A stretch of DNA of 64,000 bases from Branchiostoma floridae (GCF_000003815.2 NC_049997.1:8491725-8555724); one strand, 5' to 3'. Positions 13,111-26,400 are shown, counted from the stretch's first letter. Notes: a model not told the origin generated them from the sequence alone. Translations and numbers: made by a program.

Positions 13111-14022
13111 CTTCTCAACCTATTTTGTCAGCTCAACAAACTTACTTTGCTCTTAACTTATTCTGTAAATTCTGTAAATACAATGTACACATCTTAGCCA
13201 GCACTGCTTGAACAGAAAAACGTGTTGTTCATGATCAACCCGACTTAGAATAACACGTCTGCTAAGGGCAAAGACAAATATTAAGCAAAATGATCAATCG
13301 TGGTTTGGTTGCCAAGTGATATCTTCATGGGTGACATTCAAACTTGATTGATTTAAAGACACAATGGCGCAATGGCGAACACACGTCAAAACAACATGTC
13401 ATTATTTTGGCTCGCACCAGGCAGTAATTATTCCTGCTTGGTCATCCAAGACTAGGAATGTGTTGTTGTCGTGAGAGGCCTACCTTGTTAGGGTGAAGTT
13501 TACCTCCTAATTATTTCCGCAAGAGGCCGAATTTGTTTGATAGTGTAAAGTTACTTTGAGGGAGAGGCAAAAGAACAGAACAAAGGAGTCAGGTGGTCTT
13601 TTCAGCGCCGTTTCGCCTCACGGGGAATGTCAAATGGAAATCCTTTCGACACAATCGCAGGTGAATGTACCCGGGCATACGGATCTGCGCATCATTTAGC
13701 TAATGGCACAACCCGCCGTACGTGTAATTTGTCCTTAAGTTTTTGCTGAAAACGTGGGGGACGACTGGCAAGAGCAGGGAGGCCAACCTCTGCTTGGAGA
13801 ATAGCCATTTGGGCATTTTATGCGTTTCTTTGCCAGTATTATACGGCCTAATTTTTTTTTCGTTCTATGACCACGGAGAATATCAGCATTAACTTACGGA
13901 TAGTTTATATTTCATATCAACATTGCCGTGTGTTAACCCTAAGGATTCTTTGTTCGAAGTCTTGACTTAAGCCATTTTTGCATTAAATCTGTGCATTACG
14001 TTACTATAATACATATAAAGAA
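13111..14022. other. Intergenic, nothing recognised
   Basis: No ORF of note and no clear repeat ends. A short word (CACAACCCGCCGTAC) at about 13707 recurs near 17220, so part of it is probably a dispersed repeat. Confidence 0.4.
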
Positions 14023-14160
14023 CGCTTGCAGATAGATGCACAAAAGTTAGGTGTGACGGGCCGTTCGGTGTAATGTAACCAGCTGCTGCCGCGCCGCGTG
14101 CCTGCGAAGCTGGCGTGTTACGCCGAACGGCGGTTATACCGACTATATAGATACAAATAC
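14023..14160 (+). mobile_element. LINE 3' end fragment
   Basis: Matches the LINE tail in intron 6 of genes A and B: AGAACGCTTGCAGATAGATG, then CAGCTGCTGCCGCGCCGCGT, and a GATACA-type tail. Only the last codons and the 3'UTR are left. Confidence 0.65.
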
Positions 14161-14469
14161 AGAAACCGATAATGAACTACTTAACTGTGCCTAATTTCAC
14201 CCTAAAGGCATTCTAACACGTTAATGTTTTGACACACGATACTCGCCAGATTACGTCCGACTCGGACTTTAGACTTGGGCACGCGAAAAGTTCCAGTTTG
14301 TACTTGGCTGCTTGTAGCTATAGACAGTTGCCTCAGAACTCTCACCTCGTATCCATCGTGTTCTGTGGAAGCATTATAGCGTTGAACTGTCTTGGTGCGA
14401 ATTCATCGTTAGTATGTAACAGTGGTGTTTAAGTACCGCCTACCGTCCTTGCCCAAGCGCTCTAGAGCT

Positions 14470-14545
14470 TTTGTGGCGACAGCGATAGCGGTCATGGTTT
14501 GTAATCTGCCGCCCCGGGTTCGATCCCGGGTGGGGCCATGTTGTT
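14470..14545 (+). mobile_element. tRNA-like sequence, probably a SINE head
   Basis: Contains a B-box-like GGTTCGATCCCGGG with a T-arm stem and ends GGGGCCA. The D-arm and anticodon regions do not fold as a standard tRNA, so a functional tRNA is unlikely. Confidence 0.35.
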
Positions 14546-14599
14546 TCTTTCTGTTCTACTTGCCCCTCTGGTTGTTTCGAGTACATGTGGCTGTGTATA

Positions 14600-14830
14600 A
14601 TGTATAAGTATACATGAAAAATACATTTTTAGAACCGAAATGAACAATTTTCGTCAAAAATACCTGTCAACAAACGATTGCCATGGCAACACGAAATAAA
14701 ATTGAATTTTTTTAAAAACTCTCACAGTGCCAAGCTAATTGTGGATCAATATTAAGTCTAACTCAAAGAAAACAAGATTTTTTCGGGGGGGGGGGGGGGG
14801 GCAACATTTTTTTCAGCTAAAAAATAGGGT
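14600..14830 (-). mobile_element. Internal fragment related to the TTAA element at 18791
   Basis: The reverse complement shares TCGTGTTGCCATGGCAA, GTTGACAGG, TTTTGACAAAAAT-like and GGTTCTAA words with 18950-19040. It ends in an 18-19 base G-run. No terminal repeats of its own are seen. Confidence 0.5.
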
Positions 14831-15369
14831 CTAATAAGCGTCTAACAAGCCTTCTTTATAGGTTCTTTACTCCCACGGTCATTATGTTATTGAATCCCAC
14901 GGCCGGTGTCCTTTCATTTGTTTGCTTGCCATGAAAAGCGCCCTGTCTACCAGCCTGGGGGATTGTTAGGTTCGGTTTACTGCTAAGACACAATGCAAAC
15001 ACAAGACGGGACAGAGGAAGGGTGTCCTTTGAACCTGTCAGAACACTTACAGTAGCCTCATTATACACAGGATGTTTATCCATTACAGGTCGGCTGGTTC
15101 GTAGAGAAAGAAGAAGACACCGCAAAACGGCTGAACGAAAAATCTCACGGACAGCAAGCAAAAGGCGATTACAATCAAACCTCTTGCTGGCCTGACAAGT
15201 GAACTTGGCTTATAATGCTTTTACTGTTGCATATTTTTACTCTATTGTCACAGCTGTGTTCGCAGGTTAACAGTATTCTAAAAAAATGAAGACTGTTGAA
15301 CATACGTCGGCTAAGCTCCTTGTTGACAAGTTACAAGTGGAAAGTCTAAACTTCATTGGTTACATCAGG

Positions 15370-15715
15370 AAGGTTTGATAAAGTTTATTGCAAATTCTTG
15401 CCCGTGAGCTAATTGTAGGTAACAGGTAAAAACAATATCAAAGATGTCTTGGCAGGTTCACATACATCTGCCGACATCCTGGGGTAAAGGAAACACGTAT
15501 TTAACTTTCTGGTCAAAAACTGTGTCGGTACCGTCGAGCTTGCTTTTGAGCTTCCATGCCCATGCTAACAAGTGAACCATACAATAGTATAGATTCAAAT
15601 ATCACTCTGAAAAAGTTCTCCTTTAGATTATCTGTCAGGTAAGATTTCCATATAACGTTAGATCTTAGGTTGTAAAGTGCAGACCAAGGTGTTGCAGTAC
15701 GGATCAACAAATCTG
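15370..15715 (-). pseudogene. LINE remnant (RT C-terminal part and 3' end)
   Basis: The minus frame reads NFFRVIFESILLYGSLVSMG, the conserved 'R..ESvLLYGs' segment of LINE reverse transcriptases. The downstream 3' end TTTATTGCAAATTC (plus-strand orientation) recurs at about 21008 and 55545. Confidence 0.55.
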
Positions 15716-15762
15716 TGTGTCTGTAGATGAGCTATCACTTCCCAGATGTAAAAGACCTTTTC

Positions 15763-15860
15763 ACAGGTGCTACATCTGCTTGATTACACAGGTGCTACAT
15801 CTGCTTGATTACACAGGTGCTACATCTGCTTGATTACACAGGTGCTACATCTGCTTGATT
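15763..15860. repeat. 25-bp minisatellite, four units
   Basis: Unit ACAGGTGCTACATCTGCTTG plus ATTAC begins at 15763, 15788, 15813 and 15838. Units are identical apart from the edge of the last. Each carries a CAGGTG E-box word. Confidence 0.9.
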
Positions 15861-16333
15861 AAAACAGATGCATTCTGTTTTAATAGTCAGAGTAACACTT
15901 GAAATAATTAAAGCATGTTATTAGGAAGAGGTTTTATGATGTGAAATAAACACCTGTATGAGAATATACGACTTCATGAGTGTATGTGAGGGGGCGTGAT
16001 GCTTGGTGCTTATTGGGGGGTGGGGTGGTAGGTGGTGTGCAATTTCTTTCGGAGAAAAGATGACGTAATTTCCTGTCGACCCAGGTTATATGCCGACGCT
16101 AAGGTGCTGAGATCAGTCGGGCTTAGTTCACACAGAAGGGCACGGCACAGGTGTGGGAAGTTCTGATTAGGTAGGTGTACACTGATCTTTAAAGGAGAGT
16201 ATCGTCAGTTCATAGCTGTATTCTCCTTGATGGGCCTGTAGCATACTCTTGGCTCTAAACGCCGCCATTTGTATTCACCAAGCAGGAGTTGGGTAGCGGA
16301 GATTAGTATTGGTCGCGATTTTTTCCTCTCGTC

Positions 16334-16646
16334 TTGAAGGTGAGTTCGTTCACATGTGCGCATAGATTCAAGTCCGTTTGAGGTCCGCGTGGAAGTCTTA
16401 GCCTCTACCAGGCTTCTCAGCACGCTGAAATAATAGTAGAAATTGGACAAGCATGACCAGATAACACGCCAGAGGTGTTAGCTGGTCGCAAACCATACGC
16501 CCCGGACAGCTAACTCCTCTGGCAGGTTATTTTTCTATATTTGTCCAATTTCTATCTTTTAATGACCTGTGGAAACTGGTAGAGGCTAATAATCCCAAAC
16601 GGACCTTGTACGGACTACGCGTGTCACACGCGTGAGCCCGGCTTTA
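16334..16646. mobile_element. TIR element, family 'CACACGTGCG', copy 1 of 3
   Basis: Long imperfect hairpin: the left arm has TAGCCTCTACCAG, TAGTAGAAATTGGACAA and GTTAGCTG; the right arm carries their complements (CAGCTAAC, TTGTCCAATTTCTA, CTGGTAGAGGCTA). Ends resemble CACATGTGCGCAT and GCGTGTCACACGCGTGAG. Other copies are at 47536-47831 and 57751-58063. Confidence 0.75.
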
Positions 16647-16689
16647 ATAGGCCTTTACACTGAAACCGAATTAGCAGGAATCAAGTAGA

Positions 16690-17220
16690 ACCAGCCGGAA
16701 AAAGGTATTTACCAAATTTGTGCCACATTCGGGGCCATTTTGAGTGGGAATTCCAAATGGACCTTTAATATATCCCCTTCACACGAGAAGGAATCAGCCA
16801 AAATGCCGTCAGAATGAAAAGTGTTTTCTGGTCCTGGGAATTCGTAACGTATTCTAAAAATTCTCACTGCATTCCAGATATTCTTTTGACCACATTCTGG
16901 CAGGATTCGAAGTGGCTTGTTGTTTCGGTTCTCCACCGAATGAGGTAAGAATGTTTCGAGTAATCGGTCATACTGCAATTAGAATAGTTAGAATACACTT
17001 AAAATCCACTTTGAATGCCATTTGATATTTTTCCACTTCGAATGCACCTCGACAGTTTTTAACATGTCAGAAACTTTCGGGCCAGCCAGAAGAACCGGTA
17101 CAAAGAGCTGGAATGCAGTGAGAATTTCTGGAACATCCTACAAATTGCCAGGAACTGTCAGGAATGAAAAGAATTTTCATTCTGACGGCATTCCGGCTGA
17201 TTCTTGCTCTCTTGTGGGGG
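16690..17220. mobile_element. Foldback element
   Basis: Arms at about 16780-16880 and 17110-17215 are inverted copies: both contain CTGGAATGCAGTGAGAAT and TCATTCTGACGGCATT in opposite orientation. The two apparent ORFs here are products of this inverted repeat. Confidence 0.65.
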
Positions 17221-18790
17221 CACAACCCGCCGTACTTGCAACTGCGTGCTGTCTACGTTCAAAAACGTGGGCAATCGTTCGGGATCCGTTAGTAGAAAGT
17301 ACCGACTCCTTACGAAATCTTACGGAATCAAGCGGATTTGGGAGCACGCAGACATGCTGTAGAACTTTACGTGCATGTCGAACTTTCTCTGCCATCGGGT
17401 TGCGGATTCGCCCCTCGTACGAGCAAGTACGGGCGACGCGCGTGCCTGTAGAGCTATTAAGGACACCGTACGTACGCAGAACCAGACTCAAAATGATTTC
17501 TCAAGAATGTCTTGAACATCTGGACATCTGATCTACATGACTGCATACCCCATGGATCATCTTTAATACCTTTAATTTAGTATGCAGCTTGACGAATGTT
17601 TGAGAAGAGGGTGCTGGGGAATGACTTGCGTCAAGCTTGCGTCACTGTGGGGTTCAATCTCAAAGGGGGTGTAAGTGGAGCGCGCCGTCGACTATTTGCA
17701 TTCTTTGTCATTTTGTCGGGCCTGGTGTCTGATGTTGTGTGTACTTTCTGCTACGAACACAGTCAACTAAACGCAATTAACGCTTCCTGTGTGTGTGACA
17801 GGGGTGTGTGGTAGTTGCATGACAACTTTGACAACAACTTTGTTCTCAGATATAATGGTTGGCCAATCGCTAAGAGTTTCGGAGAAGAGGTGACGTGATT
17901 TCCTGTTGACGAACTTCGAGGTTCATATACTTGTAGCATGGCGCTGGAAACTAGCTAGGCTATGTTAACAGACGGAAATGTTACAAAACGCATAGCTCAT
18001 GTGCGGTTAGTGCCACTTGGTGAAATTCAAGATTTTGAATGATCTTTACCACGGAAAAAAAGCACGCAAAAGGTAGAATCAGGGGGAAATAATAAGGATA
18101 TACCGCCTGTTGTAAAGGTTAAAATATGCATCTGGCTGCAAATATATTATAAAAGCAGTGTTCCTGGAGATGTTTGCTTCCCTATATATAAACGCATATA
18201 AAATTGTCTATTAACCGATTAGAACGATCTTAATGACATTCATAACTACGATTGTCTACTATCTTAAATAAAAGAAGCCGTCTTGTGCCCGCCCGTGCCT
18301 AACCGGAGCACTCAGAAAGAAAAACAAAATGACGCATGCGCCCGACCCAACGCTCGGACGACGAAACTTTCCTGCCCAATCCTTTCATTATAAACAATGC
18401 TTCATCTAAAATCCTTTTTTATAGCATGCGGGATCATGAAAGGGAATTTATGATCCATCAATTAACACACAAGCTTAAGGAGCCCAACTGCCTTTTTTGT
18501 TTTTACAACGGTCTCTTTTAGAGGGCACACTCGGAGTAATACAACAAAAAAAACTTCTGGTCTAACGGCTTTTGATGTTTTTGTCACACTGACCTTCGAG
18601 CTACGCACAAATGTCATTAAGTTCACCCGATTTCATGGGGGTCAGACGAATCTTAAACGTGAGTACACGCCTGTCTCAACAATCGGTAGAATAATCTGCA
18701 GACTTAGTTGTGCTGGTAACTTCGCGCTAGCCCATTCCTCCATTACACTTTGGAGAGCGTTTAAAGTGTTCTAAACCATGTCGGTCGGGT
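17221..18790. other. Intergenic, nothing recognised
   Basis: No supported gene. A motif GGAGAAGAGGTGACGTGATT at 17881 resembles GGAGAAAAGATGACGTAATT at 16050, so part is a dispersed or duplicated repeat. Confidence 0.4.
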
Positions 18791-19725
18791 TTAACACTAT
18801 TCAGACCGAGGGGGAGGGGGGGGGGGGGGCTTCTGAGGCCTGCGCCAACTTCCAAGTCCAATAACGCCAGAACGGCCTACGCTAGAGCCACCAAATTTAT
18901 TGGGTTTTCCCAGAATTTAGTTTGAAACAATTTCACAACGTTTGAAAAAAAATTCCATTTTTTCGTGTTGCCATGGCAACTGTCTGTTGACAGGCACATT
19001 TGACAAAAATCGCTACTTTTGGTTCTAACAATGTATTTTTCACTATATTACTGATATTTGCTTACATAAATTACATTTTATGTTATCTAGAATATCTTTC
19101 ATAGTTATCTATGCATATATTATGCCAATATGATGACATCACGGGCCAAAATCTAAGATGGCGGATCGTATGAACAGATCAAGAATAACTAGCTTCTTAT
19201 CCCAAATAAGTTGGTATTTTTTTCATAATAAAACGTTTAAATGAACACTTTCAGTCTATTTCAATGGTCTTTTGGATTATTTATCGCCAAAAATGTATTT
19301 TTGAAAATTCAAGGAGGATATAAGATGGTGGAGCCCAACTGGTATCTTAGATATACATGACGTCATTTTATGACGTCATTTTGACGTAATTGATGTTGTT
19401 ATTGGCAACATAAGTCGTAATAAACATTATTTTTCTATCATCTGCACATGCTGTTACATCTTCGTAGCATACCTAGAAGTCTTCTGAGAATACCCCCTTT
19501 TCACGGTTCCAGCCAATAAAGTCAAATTGATTACGTCATAATTACGTCACCGTTGCATCAAACGTCTAACAATCGTCAAAAGTCATGTCTACATCAGTCT
19601 CAAAAATTTGGTGACCATATGGTGAATTGTTTTAGAGTTACAGATGTCAGAAGGGGCGTGTTTCAAAAGCCACCCCCCTCCCTCGTCCAGGGAAGACCAA
19701 AAAAGCCCGGTCTGAATAGGGTTAA
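18791..19725. mobile_element. Nonautonomous piggyBac-like element, about 935 bp
   Basis: Begins TTAACACTATTCAGACCG and ends CGGTCTGAATAGGGTTAA, i.e. matching terminal repeats directly inside TTAA sites, the hallmark of piggyBac insertion. No transposase ORF is visible. It includes a G-run near the left end. Confidence 0.7.
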
Positions 19726-20417
19726 ATGCTCCTGTCACGTCATATTATGCATACCTGTTCCTGATGAACGTCTACAGTTCAGTCCTACAGTGGTCTTGAA
19801 TTGTGAAGAATTCAACACATTTTAAGCACATAGATTCCACTGAAGGGCTAGAGCTTGGTTCTGTAGGTAATATGAAGTTTCAGTGTAGTGCAGTGATATA
19901 GCTCCACAAGTCGTGGTCACGTACACTCCAGACAGTGGTTAATTGGTTTACGTGTTTTGGTGCGGGAAAAATTGTTAAAATACAAAAGTTAACGCCATAT
20001 AAAAGTTAGTGACAAGTCTACTATAAGTACACATGAATGTGCAGCATATCAGTTTCCCAGCACTGTTATAACGCGGTTAAAAAATTTTGTTCTTCACCCG
20101 GACAGTCCCTTTAAGATATGTAGGCGCGGCGCGCTAAGGTGACCTGGGGTTATTTTTTTCAAACAATGTTTTTACTCAATTTAAATTCACATAAGTACCA
20201 ATGGAACATCGCTAAGTTGTTTCTTTTTTGTACAAGATCTTGCTAAACTCCCAGACTAATGCACACCAACCATCCACCCCCAAACCAAACAAAACACGAA
20301 AACACAAAACACAAAACCCGGCCCAAACAGTTCAGTCGCTGTTTTGGTTTTATGTTGAAACAGGTGTTCTTCATCCCTCAGACCTTATTCTGACGTCACA
20401 ACAACAACCTGACAAAA
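19726..20417. other. Upstream region of gene B
   Basis: Contains the 5'UTR/promoter of gene B. A poly-A-rich C/A stretch lies at about 20270-20325. Apart from the CRE-like site at 20391 I see no clear element. Confidence 0.4.
20391..20398 (+). promoter_or_regulatory. CRE-like palindrome upstream of gene B start
   Basis: A perfect TGACGTCA lies 20 bases before the gene B ATG, probably in the 5'UTR or core promoter. A possible acceptor (GAAACAG) ends near 20362. The gene B transcription start is not clear; I see no good TATA box within 150 bp. Confidence 0.25.
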
Positions 20418-23400
20418 ATGGCGGCTACACTCAAACAAGTCGTGGATGACTGCAAAGTGCCTGGGGGTAAGTGGTCACACCTTGATGCACATGAAAACAC
20501 AGGCTAATCCCTTTCTAACGTTGACAGAATTTCAATTACCACTTGCCTAGCTAGTATGTTAATGAATTTGGTACCGTGGAAAAAGTATATATCACACATG
20601 TAGACCAGTATTGCTCAATAGAAATTTAATAAATTCTCAAAATCATTCTTAGGGTAAACTTTTCTTTATATAGATGAAAAATCTTTTTTGTAGTACATGT
20701 TGGTGTTTGAATCAGAAATTTCACCTAAAACTGTAATACTTCATTGAGTTTCATCCTTAACCTCATACTTACAAATCCTTTGTACTCGTATAGTAGATTA
20801 GTTTGTTTGTTTGTTTGTTTGTTTATTCTTTATTTAACCAGGATAAAGCATGTCGCCTGACGGCGTTTTTCAAAGCCCCCTGGGGGGAGAACCCCGAACA
20901 TTTAACGTAACCGGATTTGTGTGAGTTGCCACACATTTCCACAAACTTACAAATGTTATTTTCCAGATTCTTTGTCCTATTAACGATTCTTTGTAGTAGT
21001 AAGATTTTATTGCAAATTCATGCCCATGGGGCTAAATGCAAGTGAACAAAATCAAATACATGTAGTGATTGAAAACAGGTAAATAATCTTAATTCTAACA
21101 TAGAAAGATTAACTGGTTGTATGTACATATAGATTATCGAATACGATTCTAAACCTACATTACTGGGTTTGACTTCTTTGAAAACAGTTGAAAATGAAAT
21201 GTCCCGCATTTTCTATGATATATATTGCTTCAATGATCTTAGCAGAAAGTGTGTCTTTGTGTTTCTTAACAAAAGAAAAGTTTGGTATGATCTCGGACTC
21301 TTTAAATAGTGTGTTTCTTTCAACATCGAACCGGGGACATTCACAGATGAAATGTGTTTTCATTTTCCACTGCATTCGTCGTGCACTGCTAACAAATTAT
21401 TTCATGAGCACGTAACTATTAGCCTTTAAAAAATTCAATCATTACTTATGTTTGCAGAGTTCCTGTCAGAGGGGGCCGAGGTGTTCCTGACCCACACCGA
21501 GGACATGCCTGTGTCTGCCGATGTCTACTGGTCCGCCTTTCAGGACTTCGTGGAACTGCAGCTACACATGGAAGGGCACGAGAACCTACGAGTCCTGAAA
21601 GGTATGAAATTTAGACCTAGGACAAAAACATTGTATTTAGTAGTACGCTTATCCTACTGACCTTAGCAAAAACCTGCCGACCCCAGCGTTTTTAGTCCTT
21701 TGCTAAAAAAAAGGATAAAGATTTTTCGATCTTACATCTGGGTAATGAAATTCAAAGCTTCCTATATAATCTAAACTGATAGCTTTGAACTGTTGATGCA
21801 AGAATATGTAATAAATATTGTATTTTTTGTTCAATTACTTGACTGTGCTTGTACATAATACACAGAGATATCTGAGTGTGTAGATGGAATTGAATCGAAA
21901 TTGATAATGGGGAATCCACTGCTATTGTAACATCACGTCATGCAGATAGAACACGTGACTCAGTAAGCAGTGGATCGTAGGTTGCAGGAAGTGTCCGCTG
22001 AGTCACTTGTTTGTTCATTCCTTGACAAAGACTGGTGCTGTTCAATCGAAAGTTTGGGTGAGTCCAATTTTTGTTGGACATTACATTTTAACTATTGAAT
22101 AATAATGTTTGCTACTTTCTCCTCTCCCCAGGCTATGGGGAAGTGGGCACGGTGGTGTCGTTCTACTACGACCCGACGGACCTGGCCGAGGGGCAGCGGG
22201 ACATGAAGCTGGTGGAGAAGGACGATACCACTCGTACCTGGAGGGTCCAGGAGGCGGAGCCAAACGAGCTGTACAAGATCTACGAGATGACCATCAAGGT
22301 ACTGGCTATCAAAGTTTGCTGAGAAAGTCTTTGAAACACGCTGAACCTTACTCAAATCGATAGTTCTTTCAGTGATTTGTCACAGAAATTATACCTTTCT
22401 ATATTTTAATTCCTTAGCCTAACTACATCGTGCTCCTAGCACAGACCACTACCCCCCCCCCCCCCCAACACACACACACACCAACTAATGCTACGTTCCA
22501 TGTCCATACTGGCAACTTTCGGAAGCGAAAAGCTTGATATGTAAGACCATAAAATACACAGGACGTAAAATGAGTAGAATACTATTTAGTCATGAGCATA
22601 GTTTGTATAACTGGCTAAAAATTAGCCCCTGGCATAAAAACCGTGAAACGCTACCTCAGGTCACAGGTTTGGTGTAAGTTTTGTGGTAGAAAAACCTTAC
22701 GTATGTACCCACATTATGATAACCACTTTTTATACGCAGTTACTATTGCTGTCTCTAGGTTGAAGGGACCGACGCGGCCAAGGTGACCATATCCGTGCGC
22801 TTCGTGTCTGCCATTAAAAATCAGAAGGAGCGCCGACAGGACATTGCCTACCACATGGTTAGTTAACTAAGAATCACTGTCTAAGAAGCAACTATTATAT
22901 TTCATGTCAGAGTCTTGTGGTTGTGGTAGTGATAATCATTACAACCTGTATATACGTGACTACGTCTGTATTTATTTCTGTAAGAATTACAAGATTTCGA
23001 CATATGTGAGGGATTTAAACAGCTACGTTTCGAATATAATTCCGTTCATCAATACTACTTTATCTATACTCCACATTATCATTTTCTATTGTTTTCTTGC
23101 TAATCCTAAATTATTACACTTTATTTTGGAAAGCAAATCCAAGCTCACAGGTGCTATTTTGCAATTATTGCGAAGCACTGTTCTTTTCTGGCTTTGACAG
23201 GTTCATCTGTTGGGAGCTCGCATCCGGGACATTCTGAACTTCATCGTCCGTGAGAAGTTGGGAGGGAAGCACCGCTTCGAACTGGATATCCCCTGTTCTC
23301 GCGAGAAGATGTGGGGCATTGTGGGAAACTTCGATGACGTCACTTGGATACGCGAAGCTACGCGTGAGTTCACGAGATTTGTGACAGTTTTTTTTATCGT

Positions 23401-26400
23401 AACTACACTATGGGCACTCCTAACAGCTTTTTCTGTTGCCGGATACTAAACATTTTAAATTAACAAGCTTGTTGGTAGTACCACCAACGGAGTGATCTTA
23501 CTTTTGCCTAAATCAAATATTAGAATCAGTCAGATGATATTTCCTTCATTCACGACTTGCACACTTCCAATAATTCACAGTGCCAGGATACGGATGTAGT
23601 GACCCGTGAGGTCATAGGGGGAAACCAACTAACAGCTACAGTGGTTACGTGCTGTCTACTTTATACTTCAGTGACCACAAAACTTGTAAAATTCTCAGCT
23701 CTAATAGTAGTAGTACAACTCATTAGTTTACATGCTTTGCCGCCGTTGTACTAAAGGTTTTAGCTGGTTTCACCCTGGTTTTAAAATTCACAGTGCCAGG
23801 GTTACGGATATGGATGTTACTGCCATTGTCCAGGGTGCGAAACCGGGGTGAAACCAGCTACAACTTTTAGTAAGACGGCGGCAAAGCATATAAACTAATG
23901 CATTGTACGACAAATATAGTACTACTATTATTAGAGCTGAGAATTTTACAAGTTTTGTGGCCAGAAGTATAAAGTAGCCAGCACTAACCACTGTAGCTGT
24001 TGGTTGGTTTCCCCCGATGACCTCACGGGTCACTACATCCGTATCCCTGGCACTGTGAATTATGGGAAGTGTGCAAGTCGTAATATTTGATTGCTTGTTT
24101 CCTTGTCTTCTAGACACCGTTGTTGATGGAATCTATCGGACGATCTACTACACCGAGGACCGTTCTCTGAAAGTCCGTCTGGCCTGGGCGGACTCCAGCG
24201 ACTACCTGTTCGTGTATGAAGGCGACAACAGCCCGGACTTCCTGCACTGCAAGTACTACAGGGGCAGGGTAAGGAAGGAAACATAAAAGACACGCTGTTG
24301 GAAGTTTATTGAAATTACGGCCATTTGAATTGTGCACAATATGTGCTTCTCAAAGCCACAAGTTACTTTGACTTTGACTTCACCTTGATTCACATGGATA
24401 ATTATTTCTGTTAGCTGTAACTCTTCCTCTGGTCCTATACAAAGTCCTTTCCGCGCCTGATGGCGCATATGGCGGCGCCCATCTCCGTTTCAGTAGCCCT
24501 GGGCCACACAACTTGCTGTGCAATCACAACAGCAGGGTGCTAGTCCGCTGGTAGTGGTGTTTGTTCAACTTCCATACTCTTTCCCGAATGCTGAGTGCTA
24601 AGCAGAGAAAGCAGCATGTACCATTCTCGCTCTATGGTATAACTCGGTCGGGGATCGAACTCACGACCTACCGAATGCAAGGCGAACACTCTACCCACTA
24701 GGCCATTGCACCGGACATACATGAAGTACAGCATTACTATATTATATGACAGACGGGAAAACTTCAGAACAATCACACTAAAATACATAACCATAAGCAT
24801 ACCGTAAAAAAAAAACAGAAAATACAAGTTCATATCATCAGCTGCCCTGCCATATTCCGCCCATTGATAAGGCATATATTAATTGTTCCTTTTAGTACAC
24901 TGTTTTTAAGTTTTGGCAGTTTGATGCAGTTTGTTGCTATTAACCATCATTGCCTGGAAAGTGAGTTGGTTGTACAATGTCACAGTCATACCTTCAAGTA
25001 TAGTCATGCCTTTAAGTATAGTCATGCCTTCAAGTACCAGAGTTACCAACCTAGGATTGATGTATTCAAAAATTCGTATTCTCCAGAACTATGATCGTAG
25101 AGTGGAATATGTTATCACCAAGCACAGTGGGGGCATCTTCTCTGGATAGTTTTAAAAAACACTCGCAGATAGATGTGCAAAAGCTAGGTGTGACAAGTCG
25201 TTCAGTGTAATATTACCAGATGCTGCCGCGCCGCGTGCCTGCGAAGCTGGTGTGTTACGCCGAATGGCGGTTATACCGGCCATATCTATAAAGATACAGA
25301 TACAGATGTTTGTCGTTACTCCATCCACAGATCCAGTTCTTCGCTGTAAACCCCAACAGGGTCCGTGTGACGTACGACTGCTCCTTCATCCCTGCCGACA
25401 ACAGTCCCATGAAGAAGTTCAAGACACGGTTCGTGAAAGCTCTCAGCAGCCGTATTGCGTGGCTCGAGGTTTGGAAACAATCTCTTCTTAACGTTGCTTA
25501 TTAATAACCATAAATCTACTTACATACAAAACAAGGATTTTTCTTCATATTTTTCTGTGGGGAATGTAGCCTCAAAATACACTGTGCGTTAAGCAATTTG
25601 TCGAAATGTTTTTTTGCTTTTTTTTTGTCTCGGAGTCTTCTCTGTTGTGGTTGTTAAATACTCAAAGTAATCTGTTTGAAGACAGGTGCATTTTACTCTT
25701 AACTGCTTCCTTTTATTGCTGCTCTCATTGTTTGTTTTTTCTATGAAATTATATCAATTTCTTGGTACCGTTTTATTCATAAAAAAAAACTATAAATACT
25801 CTTTACCAGAAAACCTTCAGCGAGCCAAAGCCAGGTGAGGGAGAATCCACCGACACTGCTGTGGGACCTCCCGCCTTCAAGAAGGGCGCGTACTCCACCA
25901 GTAAAAGTGGGGTCGTCAGGGGGCCTCTGGAGGATGTGTGGAAGGTGTTCCGGCCTTTTGGACGCGTGAGTGTTTGTCGTTTGATTGTATCTTTTTCTAT
26001 CGTTCCGTATTCTTCCGAGTTGATGGTATTTTTTACATCCGTAAGGCACTATATATAGCTAGCGGCGAGCTCTTATTAGAACAGAACTGTGTTTAGATCT
26101 ACACAGAACAGTGTGTACCTTTGTGTAAGCTATCCATAACATTGTTTTAGAAACGGGAAAATGGAAGGCAGTTGAAACCTCATAATTTTCATCCTCTTTC
26201 TTATCAAATATCAAGACTAAACTTTTCGACCGAAAAGTCTTTTTAGACGATGCTACTAGTATTCTTAGTTCTTGTACATTTGGGACTTATTTTGCCAGTA
26301 GACGAAAGGGCGGAGAAGGAAGTGCACATCCCCCCTTCACCTTAAAAAGTCTCGTGTAGGCTAGGCAGGCGGATCGCCTAAACCCACTCTGTTTGACCAC

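Larger units (their letters stand above)
23201..25468 (+). other. Gene B exons 5-7: second SRPBCC module
   Basis: Exons of 163, 155 and 138 nt give 456 nt (152 codons), flanked by phase-0 introns. Sequence features fit the SRPBCC family best of the three modules: HRFELDIPCSREKMWGIVG is the typical opening strand plus helix, NFDDVTWIRE follows as in polyketide-cyclase-like members, GIYRTIYYTEDRSLKVRL gives the next hairpin, then FLHCKYYRGR, RVRVTYDCSFIP and a C-terminal helix (MKKFKTRFVKALSSRI). Module 1 spans 153 codons ending at a phase-0 intron, so the two modules may stem from internal duplication of a phase-0 block. Gene C lacks this module. Confidence 0.72.

Noticed and set aside
15763..15860. 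CRISPR array
   Set aside because: Direct head-to-tail 25-bp repeats without spacers, in a eukaryotic sequence.
17022..17531. 169-codon plus-strand ORF
   Set aside because: Its first third is one arm of a foldback repeat whose other arm gives a similar peptide on the minus strand; no gene features.
24640..24714. Possible tRNA gene (minus strand)
   Set aside because: Good A and B boxes but a second copy with a shared long body at 48271 shows it is a SINE.
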